DNA of 33,478 bases from Prosthecobacter debontii (lineage in GTDB: Bacteria; Verrucomicrobiota; Verrucomicrobiia; Verrucomicrobiales; Akkermansiaceae). The stretch lies in assembly GCA_945873125.1 (NCBI GenBank), contig CAMCBV010000032.1, forward strand, positions 1 through 33,478, written 5' to 3'. Positions 15,839-23,057 of this stretch are shown one piece after another (within the stretch, counting starts at the first letter, position 1; every line of letters starts with the position of its first letter). The notes under the pieces were generated by a model that had not been told where the DNA came from, ran no database searches, and saw only the letters and a list, made by a program, of their open reading frames with translations. A program made the position numbers and the translations under genes.

Positions 15839-16915
15839 TCAGCTACGCAGATGCTCAATCGCCGCTTCCAGATCCGCAGCGGTGACGGTCTCGATGACTT
15901 GGGCTTTGCCGATTTCTGAAAGTGTGACGAAACGGATTTTTCCGGATTTGAATTTTTTGTCACGAATCAGTTTCTCCATCACGGTTGCGGTCGGGATGCT
16001 TGGCGAGAGTTGTAGTGGCAGGCGGAAATGCGCTAGCAGGCTGAGGATTTTCTGAGAAGCTTCAGAGCTCAACCCCGAATGTTTTTCGGAAATCAACAAC
16101 GCCGCGCGTATCCCGAGTGCGATGGCTTCGCCGTGCAGCATTTGTCCATAAGGCAATGAAGCCTCGATGCCGTGTCCGATCGTGTGGCCGAAATTCAGCA
16201 AAGCGCGTATGTCTTGGGTTTCGTACTCATCCGCCTCAACAACGCGGGCTTTGATCGCGATGTTGCGCGCCAATAACTCCGCTGGGACGTCGCGCTTCTC
16301 AGGATCAATCGCTAACAAATCGTCCAGCATCGCCGCATCACGGATCGCCGCATGCTTGATCGCCTCCGCGAATCCCTCATGAAACTCACGCGCCGGCAAA
16401 GTTTTCAATGTTTCGGGATCCACGATCACCCATTTCGGTTGATGAAACGCACCTAACAGATTTTTTCCCTCCGCCACATTCACACCGGTTTTTCCGCCGA
16501 CCGAGGAATCGACCTGAGAAACAATCGTGGTTGGAATCTGCACGAAAGGAATGCCACGGTAAAAAATGGATGCCACAAATCCCGCGAGATCGCCGACCAC
16601 ACCGCCGCCGAGAGCGATGATCAGAGAGCGCCGATCGTGGCCTGCGCGTATCATTTCACGGCAGATCGCTTCGGCATGGGAGAGCGATTTCGAAGCCTCA
16701 CCCGCTGGAACTGTATGCAGGGTGGGTGGATTTTCAGAGAAACTGGAGATCACCGTTTGCGCATGGTGCGCGGCCACCGTTTCGTCCGAAATAATCGCCG
16801 GCCGCAGATGCGAAAGCCCCTGCTGCTTCAGGATTTCAGCAACAGAAGACAACAAGCCATGTTCAACCATGACAGGATAAGAACGATCGCCGAGTGCGAC
16901 TTGGACGGTGGGCAT
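15839..16915 (-). CDS. aroB: 3-dehydroquinate synthase
   Basis: The protein has 358 residues, full length for the family. It shows the NAD-binding GGGVVGDLAGFVAS segment, IPTTIVSQVDSSVGGKTGVN with the substrate lysines, and the zinc ligands: Glu in EGFAEAIKH, His in NFGHTIGHGIE and a later His in LHGEAIALG. The enzyme converts DAHP to 3-dehydroquinate, the second step of the shikimate pathway, in the cytoplasm. It heads a minus-strand series with the DNA methyltransferase and marR. Its leader carries a 15-nt direct repeat and an 8-bp hairpin but no Shine-Dalgarno sequence. Confidence 0.97.
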   Translation of the reverse strand: MPTVQVALGDRSYPVMVEHGLLSSVAEILKQQGLSHLRPAIISDETVAAHHAQTVISSFSENPPTLHTVPAGEASKSLSHAEAICREMIRAGHDRRSLIIALGGGVVGDLAGFVASIFYRGIPFVQIPTTIVSQVDSSVGGKTGVNVAEGKNLLGAFHQPKWVIVDPETLKTLPAREFHEGFAEAIKHAAIRDAAMLDDLLAIDPEKRDVPAELLARNIAIKARVVEADEYETQDIRALLNFGHTIGHGIEASLPYGQMLHGEAIALGIRAALLISEKHSGLSSEASQKILSLLAHFRLPLQLSPSIPTATVMEKLIRDKKFKSGKIRFVTLSEIGKAQVIETVTAADLEAAIEHLRS

Positions 16916-16931
16916 GGATGGGATTTAGAGA

Positions 16932-16969
16932 GAAACTTTGAATTAGGAAACTCTGAATTGGAGAGTTTC
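16932..16969. repeat. Short direct and inverted repeat in the aroB leader
   Basis: GAAACTTTGAATT (16932-16944) recurs with one change at 16947-16959, a 15-nt period. The second copy also starts a perfect 8-bp inverted repeat, GAAACTCT (16947-16954) with AGAGTTTC (16962-16969). It lies 16 bp upstream of the aroB start on the minus strand. Confidence 0.5.
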
Positions 16970-17034
16970 ACGAAATCGATTTCTGGGTCGAGGAGTAATT
17001 GTGATGACTACCCCGAGTTATGCTAAAAATTAAA

Positions 17035-17169
17035 TCAGACCTCGTGAGTTGGTCGCATGTAACTGCACGAGATTGTCGCTTTCAATTCCGGCATGTCACA
17101 TGGGTCCGCGAGGATTTCAATGACAACTCTGGCTGTCGCTTCGCTTAATTCAGAGTAAATCTCTCTCAT
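17035..17169 (-). CDS. Possible 44-residue small ORF, unknown
   Basis: An ATG at 17169 opens 44 codons ending in TGA at 17035-17037, beginning MREIYSELSEATARVVIEIL and containing two Cys residues. The composition is protein-like (an amphipathic acidic N-terminal half), but there is no ribosome site and no recognised family. The hairpin at 17041-17071 lies inside it. It may be chance or the remnant of a longer gene. Confidence 0.15.
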   Translation of the reverse strand: MREIYSELSEATARVVIEILADPCDMPELKATISCSYMRPTHEV

Positions 17170-17237
17170 TCCATAGGGATAAAGAGGCAAATCAGTAGAT
17201 CATGGCTCAAAACGTCCTAAGCTGTTGCCTTAAAGTT

Positions 17238-17275
17238 TTTACAATGATTGTCACGGCCAGGACAAGAATTGTAAA
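17238..17275. repeat. Dispersed palindromic repeat, copy 1
   Basis: Arms 17238-17252 (TTTACAATGATTGTC) and 17261-17275 pair at 13 of 15 positions around the loop ACGGCCAG. A second copy is at 30103-30140. The two copies also share flanking TGCC upstream and GGATGGATGT downstream, so the repeat unit is longer than the palindrome. Confidence 0.7.
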
Positions 17276-17417
17276 TTTGGTGGTTTTGGGGATGGATGTT
17301 GGGGAGGGTTGGTGAAGGGGTTTGCGTTGATTTTTCTGAAATAATAGTTGCCAATTCGCCACCGAGAATGCAAATTTTCACCGAAACCTGACAAAGAAAG
17401 GTAAATTACTAAGGATT

Positions 17418-19184
17418 ATGCTTCCCGAGAGTTCCCCGTTTTCCCCAGACCAGCGCAAGTCGTTGGATTCGATGCTTGCTGGCTTGGATGCGCTTCAGCG
17501 CGGATGGCTCAGTGGATTCCTTGCGGCCAGTTCATCTGCTGCTCTGCCCGCCGCTGCTGCTGTGTCGGCTGGAAAATTGACTGTGCTTTACGGCACGGAA
17601 AGCGGCAACGCCGAGCAACTCGCTGACCGCGCCGTCAAAGAAGCGAAGAAAAAAGGTTTCAAAGCCGTGATGAAAAACATGTCGGACATTTCTCCGGCGG
17701 ATCTCGCGAAAGTCGAAAACCTGCTCGTGATCGTTTCCACCTGGGGCGATGGCGAAGCACCAGAAACCGCTGTCAGTTTCCATAAAGCCTTCATGTCCGA
17801 GGATGTGAAACTCACTGGCGTGAAATTTTCCGTCTGTGGCCTCGGCGATACCTCTTACGAAAAATTCTGCGAAATCGGAAAACAGTTCGATGCCCGACTT
17901 GAAGCGTTAGGTGCGACTCGAGTGGCGCCTCGTGCGGATTGTGATGTCGATTACGAAGACACTTACACCGAGTGGTTCGCAATCGCACTCAAGGCGATCA
18001 CTCCTGCTGCCGCCGCTGCTGCACCTGCCGCTTACGAATATGCCGCTCCTGTCAGCACCGATTTTGGAAAGAAAAATCCTTTCCCTTCCGAAGTGATCGA
18101 AAACCTTCTTCTCAACGGCGAAGGCTCTACAAAAGAAACCATTCATGTTGAACTCTCTCTAACAGGTAGTGGCTTGCAATACGAACCCGGCGATGCGCTT
18201 GCGGTTCAGCCAACGAATTGCCCAGCGATGGTCAAAGACATCCTTGCTGCTGCGAAATTAAAAGGTATCGAAGAGATCGAAGTGAAAGGTGAGGGCAAAA
18301 AGCTTTTGGCGGACGCCTTACGCGAAGACTTCGATATCACCGCGCTTTCCAAAGCTGTTTTGAAAAAGCTCGCTGAAGCTACAGGATCGACAAAGCTCAC
18401 CGCTCTTCTCGAAGAAGACGCGAAAGACCAGCTTCGCGAATACATGGACGGTCGCGAAATCATCGATGCGATCATCGACTTCGCGCCCAACGGTCTGTCC
18501 GCCGATGCGCTTGCTGGTATTTTCCGCAAACTTCCAGTGCGCTTATATTCCATCGCTTCCAGCCCGCTCGCACATCCGGATGAGGTGCATCTCACTGTCG
18601 CAGCGGTGAGATATGCAACTCACGGTAGAACTCGCAAAGGCGTTTGCTCCACCTACCTCTCCGACATCGCAAAGATCGGTGAAAATGTTCCGGTGTTCGT
18701 GCAGCCTAACAAAAACTTCCGCCTTCCAGCAGATGACAAGACGCCCATCATCATGGTGGGTCCAGGCACAGGTGTGGCTCCATTCCGTTCCTTTGTTGAA
18801 CACCGTGCGGCAACCGGAGCGACCGGACAAAACTGGCTGTTCTTCGGTGATCAGCGCTACACCTACGATTTCCTTTATCAACTCGAGTGGCAGGATTTTC
18901 TCAAAAACGGCAATCTCACCAAACTCGACCTCGCCTTTTCGCGCGACCAACCCGAGAAAGTCTACGTCCAAGATAAAATGTTAGAAAAGGGTGCGGAACT
19001 TTACGCATGGCTAGAAAAAGGCGCGCATTTCTATGTCTGCGGCGACGCGAGTCGCATGGCAGCGGATGTTCACGAGGCACTCATTTCCATCGTTTCAACC
19101 CACGGCGCGAAATCCCGCGAACAAGCCGAGGAATACGTTGAGAGCCTCAAAAAATCCAAACGCTACCAGCGCGACGTTTATTGA
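17418..19184 (+). CDS. cysJ: Sulfite reductase flavoprotein, alpha component
   Basis: The protein has 588 residues. Domains in order: an N-terminal helical segment with an Ala-rich stretch (1-52), a flavodoxin domain (about 53-195) starting TVLYGTESGNAEQ and binding FMN, an Ala/Pro linker (about 196-210), a CYPOR-type FAD domain with RLYSIASSP and GVCSTYLSD, and the NADPH domain with MVGPGTGVAPFRSF, ending KSKRYQRDVY. The subunit passes electrons from NADPH through FAD and FMN to the CysI hemoprotein. An AAGGA (17411-17415) is present but only two bases from the ATG. It is the first gene of cysJ-cysI-cysH. Confidence 0.93.
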   Translation: MLPESSPFSPDQRKSLDSMLAGLDALQRGWLSGFLAASSSAALPAAAAVSAGKLTVLYGTESGNAEQLADRAVKEAKKKGFKAVMKNMSDISPADLAKVENLLVIVSTWGDGEAPETAVSFHKAFMSEDVKLTGVKFSVCGLGDTSYEKFCEIGKQFDARLEALGATRVAPRADCDVDYEDTYTEWFAIALKAITPAAAAAAPAAYEYAAPVSTDFGKKNPFPSEVIENLLLNGEGSTKETIHVELSLTGSGLQYEPGDALAVQPTNCPAMVKDILAAAKLKGIEEIEVKGEGKKLLADALREDFDITALSKAVLKKLAEATGSTKLTALLEEDAKDQLREYMDGREIIDAIIDFAPNGLSADALAGIFRKLPVRLYSIASSPLAHPDEVHLTVAAVRYATHGRTRKGVCSTYLSDIAKIGENVPVFVQPNKNFRLPADDKTPIIMVGPGTGVAPFRSFVEHRAATGATGQNWLFFGDQRYTYDFLYQLEWQDFLKNGNLTKLDLAFSRDQPEKVYVQDKMLEKGAELYAWLEKGAHFYVCGDASRMAADVHEALISIVSTHGAKSREQAEEYVESLKKSKRYQRDVY

Positions 19185-19189
19185 AGAAA

Positions 19190-19234
19190 ATCCGTCTGAT
19201 CCGACCGATCAGTCCAATCCGACCCATCTTTCCC
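19190..19234 (+). repeat. Five imperfect 9-nt tandem repeats between cysJ and cysI
   Basis: Units start at 19190, 19199, 19208, 19217 and 19226, each beginning ATC. The consensus is ATCCGACCN, and the units degenerate at the 3' end. The array fills most of the 60-bp gap and ends 10 bp before the cysI ATG. Confidence 0.65.
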
Positions 19235-19244
19235 CATAATCATC

Positions 19245-20960
19245 ATGTCCGATCAAAAACTAGCCGCTAACGAATACATCAAGATTCGCAGCAATTACCT
19301 CCGCGGAACCATCAAGGAAGGTCTCGCCGATACGTCCACTGGCTCGATGAGCGAGGACGATCAGCAGTTGCTGAAATTCCACGGCACATACCAACAAGAC
19401 GATCGCGACCTGCGTGCGAACCGTCGTAAACACAAGTTGGATAAAGCCTACTCGTTCATGATCCGTATTCGCGTGCCGGGTGGAGTCGCGACTCCTGAGC
19501 AGTGGCTCGAAACCGACCGCATGGCGACGCAGTTCGCCAACGGCACGATCAAGCTCACCACACGCCAAGCGTTTCAATTTCACGGCATCATCAAATCCAA
19601 CCTCAAGCGCACGATCAAAGAGATCAACCAAACGGCGATGGATACGATAGCGGCTTGCGGCGATGTGAACCGCAACGTGATGTGCAACCCGAACCCTTAC
19701 CTCTCATCGGTTCACGCGGAATTACTAAAAGTTTCCCAACAGATTTCCGATCACCTCACGCCCGCAACTCGTGCCTATCACGAGATCTGGTTAGATGGTG
19801 AGAAAATCGAATCCAGTGAAGAAGAGGTCGAGCCGATCTACGGCAAAACCTACCTTCCACGTAAGTTTAAAATCACGGTCGCGGTGCCGCCATCCAACGA
19901 TGTCGACATCTACGCGAACTGCTTGTCCTTCATCGCCATTGTTGAAAACGACAAACTCGTCGGTTTCAACGTCGCAGTCGGCGGTGGCATGGGCATGACC
20001 CACGGCTCCGAGGAAACCTACCCACGCCTCGCGGATGTCATCGGTTTCTGCACGGTCGAGCAAGTCAACGACGTCGCTGAAAAAGTCGTTCTTGTGCAGC
20101 GCGATTTCGGTTGCCGCACGGAGCGCAAACATGCGCGTTTGAAATACACCGTGGACGATCACGGCCCTCAGTGGTTCCTTGAAAAACTCAACGAATACCT
20201 CGGTTATAACCTTGGTCCGGTTCGTGAATTCAAATTCGAAGATAATGGCGATCGTTACGGTTGGGTCGAAGGCGTTAATGGAAAATTCAACCTCACCCTT
20301 TTCATTCAAGGCGGTCGTGTGCTCGACACGCCGAGCTATCCGATGCGCACGGGTTTGCGTGAAATCGCAAAAATTCACGATGGCGACTTCCGCCTCACCG
20401 CAAACCAGAACCTGATGATCGCCAACGTTTCAAAAGAGAAACGTCCGGAAATCGAAAAGCTTCTCGAACAATACGGTATCAAAGACAGCCATTTGAAAAG
20501 CGGCCTGCGTTTGAACTCGCTTGCTTGCGTGGCGTTGCCGACTTGTGCGCTATCCCTCGCCGAGGCGGAACGTTACCTGCCCGAGCTTCTAACAGAACTT
20601 GAGGAAGTCATCGAAGAAGCCGGCCTCCGCCACGATGCGATCACTATCCGTATGACCGGCTGCCCTAACGGTTGCGCGCGCCCTTATATTTCAGAGATCG
20701 GCTTCGTCGGTCGTTCACCCGGTTGCTACAACGTCTATCTCGGCGGTGGTTTTGCGGGTCAGCGGTTGTCGAAACTTTTCCGAGAGAATTTCCCTGGTGG
20801 TGAAGTTAAATCGCTCCTCGGTCCCATCATCAAGCATTACGCCAAAGAGCGTAAAGAAGGTGAGCGTTTCGGCGATTTCTGCATCCGTGCGGGCTATGTG
20901 AGCGCTACCGAGCAAGGCAAGGATTTCCACAAGAACATTAAAGAAGAAGCACGAGCTTAA
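19245..20960 (+). CDS. cysI: Sulfite reductase hemoprotein, beta component
   Basis: The protein has 571 residues, the usual CysI length. It contains the ferredoxin-like half-domains ([30 protein letters not shown] segment) and the siroheme/4Fe-4S domains. The cluster cysteines appear as C-x5-C (ACVALPTC) and C-x3-C (TGCPNGCAR), where the last Cys bridges cluster and siroheme. CNPNPY and [11 protein letters not shown] are further family segments. The enzyme reduces sulfite to sulfide with six electrons delivered by CysJ. Adjacent cysJ supports the NADPH-dependent rather than the ferredoxin-dependent form. Twelve bases separate it from cysH. Confidence 0.95.
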   Translation: MSDQKLAANEYIKIRSNYLRGTIKEGLADTSTGSMSEDDQQLLKFHGTYQQDDRDLRANRRKHKLDKAYSFMIRIRVPGGVATPEQWLETDRMATQFANGTIKLTTRQAFQFHGIIKSNLKRTIKEINQTAMDTIAACGDVNRNVMCNPNPYLSSVHAELLKVSQQISDHLTPATRAYHEIWLDGEKIESSEEEVEPIYGKTYLPRKFKITVAVPPSNDVDIYANCLSFIAIVENDKLVGFNVAVGGGMGMTHGSEETYPRLADVIGFCTVEQVNDVAEKVVLVQRDFGCRTERKHARLKYTVDDHGPQWFLEKLNEYLGYNLGPVREFKFEDNGDRYGWVEGVNGKFNLTLFIQGGRVLDTPSYPMRTGLREIAKIHDGDFRLTANQNLMIANVSKEKRPEIEKLLEQYGIKDSHLKSGLRLNSLACVALPTCALSLAEAERYLPELLTELEEVIEEAGLRHDAITIRMTGCPNGCARPYISEIGFVGRSPGCYNVYLGGGFAGQRLSKLFRENFPGGEVKSLLGPIIKHYAKERKEGERFGDFCIRAGYVSATEQGKDFHKNIKEEARA

Positions 20961-20972
20961 TCACGCATTTTC

Positions 20973-21713
20973 ATGGAAGCTCTGAAGAACAACACCCAAG
21001 ACGCGCAAGTCGTAGATCCGGTTCAGCTCTCCGCTGAACTCGTGGATCTTCGTGCGGGGAAGCGTCTTGAGTTGTTGTATGAGCGCCTCGGTAGTCGCCT
21101 TGTCGCCAGTACAAGCTTCGGCCTTCAAGCGGCGGTGATGCTCAAGCTCATCCACGATCACGCACCGAAAATTCCTATCGTTTCCATCGATACCGGATTC
21201 CTTTTCCCCGAGACCTACCGCTATGCAGAAGAGTTGATGGAGAAATTTCCGCTCGATTACAGAATCTACCAACCCACCCTTTCTGCCGCACGCATTCAGG
21301 CGCTTTGGGGGAATCTTTGGGAAAACGGTAAAGAAGGCGCGGACCGTTACGCGCTTCTAACAAAAGTCGAGCCGATGAATCGTGCGTTGCGCGAGATTGG
21401 CGGCGATGTTTGGATCAGCGGTTTGCGGCGCTCACACTCCGAAACGCGCCAGGATCGACCTTTCGCTGAGCAACAAAAGAGAACGCTCAAAGTCTATCCC
21501 ATCCTCGATTGGGCTGATGCACAGGTGGATCTGTTTTTTCATCAACACCAACTTCCCCGTCACCCACTCGCCGAACAAGGCTACGTTACCATGGGCGATT
21601 GGCACAGCACCAAACCCTCCGAAGACGGCACCACCAACGGCACCCGCTTCAACGGCGAGAAATTTGAGTGCGGACTGCACCAGGAGTCGAACACTTCGGA
21701 TTTCCAGATTTAG
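20973..21713 (+). CDS. cysH: Phosphoadenylyl-sulfate (PAPS) reductase
   Basis: The protein has 246 residues. The PP-loop-like segment is ASTSFGLQAAVMLKLIHD, followed by IVSIDTGFLFPETYRYAEEL. The catalytic cysteine is in KFECGLH near the C-terminus (Cys233). The paired cysteines that bind the 4Fe-4S cluster of APS-type reductases are missing: the corresponding region reads LLTKVEPMNRAL. The enzyme is therefore predicted to use PAPS and thioredoxin, producing sulfite for CysJI. This implies an APS kinase elsewhere in the genome. It is the last gene of the cysJIH run; 73 bp separate it from the unrelated secreted protein downstream. Confidence 0.93.
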   Translation: MEALKNNTQDAQVVDPVQLSAELVDLRAGKRLELLYERLGSRLVASTSFGLQAAVMLKLIHDHAPKIPIVSIDTGFLFPETYRYAEELMEKFPLDYRIYQPTLSAARIQALWGNLWENGKEGADRYALLTKVEPMNRALREIGGDVWISGLRRSHSETRQDRPFAEQQKRTLKVYPILDWADAQVDLFFHQHQLPRHPLAEQGYVTMGDWHSTKPSEDGTTNGTRFNGEKFECGLHQESNTSDFQI

Positions 21714-21786
21714 GTGACTTTATATTTCGTCAATAGAGTATGCATTTTACTCAAGCCGTAGAGGTATTTTAAAAGCAAATAAACCC

Positions 21787-22797
21787 ATGAAACCAATTTT
21801 CCTCCTCCATTGTTTGTCTACATTCTTCGTCTTGGGCATTTGCCAAGTTCGTGCGGCAGAAAAGAAGCAAGACAAGGCCTGGACCGATCCTAAAGTCGCG
21901 CTGATCGAAGATTCAGATTTCTCGATCCAAGGAGAATATGGAAGTGAAAAAGCAGGAGACTTTGCCGAAGGTGTTCAGGTTGTAGCACTTGGTGGGGGAT
22001 TGTTTGATGCCTATCTTTTAGAAGGTGGATTGCCGGGCTTGGGGTGGACTCCTGATAAGACGCGCACCATTCTTAAAGGCACACGTCAGGAAGATAAGAT
22101 TGTCTTCGAAAGTTCTGACAAATCGATCGCTGCCACAATTCAAGGTGGCAAATGGATCCTAACAGATAAAGATGGCAAGAAATCGGAACTGCCGCGGATC
22201 GAGCGTAAAAGTCCTTCTTTGGGAATGACCCCTCCTGCGGGTGCGGTGGTTCTGTTTGATGGAAGTTCGGCAGAGCAGTGGGAAAAGGGAAAAGTCGAAA
22301 ATGGTTTGCTCGCTTCGGGATGTACTTCAAAACAAAAATTCGCAAGTTACCGTCTTCACCTTGAATTTCGCACGCCCTATAAGCCCACCGCTCGCGGACA
22401 GGGTCGCGGCAACAGTGGGATCTATCACAGCGGTCGCTGGGAAACTCAGGTCCTTGATTCCTTTGGACTGGATGGAAAGGATAACGAATGCGGAGGGATT
22501 TATTCGGTCTCAAAACCAAGACTTAACATGTGCCTGCCGCCGCTCGTTTGGCAGACCTATGATGTCGATTTCACGGCTGCTAAATTCGATACCGAAGGCA
22601 AACGGATCGCATGGCCACGGATCACCGTGAGGCTCAATGGTGTACTCGTGCATGAAGATTTAGAACTCGGCAAGGACTTCACCACCGCCGCACCGAGCTC
22701 GACTCCGCTTGTGAATCCCGAGGGCCCGGTCAATATCCAGGATCATGGTAATCCGGTCTTTTTCCGTAACATCTGGATCGTGCCTGTGAATGATTGA
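21787..22797 (+). CDS. Secreted DUF1080 (3-keto-disaccharide hydrolase-like) protein
   Basis: The protein has 336 residues. The signal peptide is about 1-23 (MKPIFLLHCLSTFFVLGIC then QVRAA). Residues about 24-150 form a separate N-terminal beta-rich region. The DUF1080 beta-jellyroll follows from VVLFDGSSAEQWEKGK, through ASYRLHLEFRTPY, RGQGRGNSGIYHSGRWETQVLDSFG and WQTYDVDFTAAKF, to VNIQDHGNPVFFRNIWI at the C-terminus. Characterised members hydrolyse 3-keto-glycosides, and many are abundant in Verrucomicrobiota and Planctomycetota exoproteomes. It acts outside the cytoplasmic membrane. The substrate of this member is unknown. Confidence 0.9.
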   Translation: MKPIFLLHCLSTFFVLGICQVRAAEKKQDKAWTDPKVALIEDSDFSIQGEYGSEKAGDFAEGVQVVALGGGLFDAYLLEGGLPGLGWTPDKTRTILKGTRQEDKIVFESSDKSIAATIQGGKWILTDKDGKKSELPRIERKSPSLGMTPPAGAVVLFDGSSAEQWEKGKVENGLLASGCTSKQKFASYRLHLEFRTPYKPTARGQGRGNSGIYHSGRWETQVLDSFGLDGKDNECGGIYSVSKPRLNMCLPPLVWQTYDVDFTAAKFDTEGKRIAWPRITVRLNGVLVHEDLELGKDFTTAAPSSTPLVNPEGPVNIQDHGNPVFFRNIWIVPVND

Positions 22798-23057
22798 GAA
22801 CTGGAGGGGGCAGGTCGTCAAAAAGCTAATATGAACGAGTTGCTCATTTTGAGCTGATCATTGGGTTTGGTATGACATGACCTTATGTAAAAAATTTGAT
22901 TCATTGGATTTTTCAATGGATGAACATTCTGTCATAAATCTTGCCGACAATGGGTCTAAAACAAATTTCCAGTATTTGATATAATTTTCATGTGCATTGC
23001 CATGTAATGTAGCTACAACCTCCATTAGAAAGTCATCGGAGCACACTGAATACACGA

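Larger units (their letters stand above)
16916..17417. other. Gene-poor spacer between aroB and cysJ
   Basis: This 502-bp divergent spacer holds the aroB leader repeat, a possible 44-codon minus-strand frame (17035-17169), a hairpin CTCGTGAGTT/AACTgCACGAG (17041-17050 with 17061-17071), and one copy of a dispersed palindrome (17238-17275). Promoters for both aroB and cysJ must lie here, but no convincing -35/-10 pair was found. No SAM or cobalamin riboswitch consensus is apparent before the cys genes. Confidence 0.5.

Noticed and set aside
16916..17417. SAM riboswitch or cys-specific leader before cysJ
   Set aside because: No SAM riboswitch core or attenuator pattern could be matched; the hairpins present belong to the dispersed repeat and the small frame.
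22858..23055. 65-codon minus-strand frame before the cytochrome gene
   Set aside because: The A/T-rich spacer gives an open frame by chance: no ribosome site, no recognised family. A real small protein cannot be excluded.
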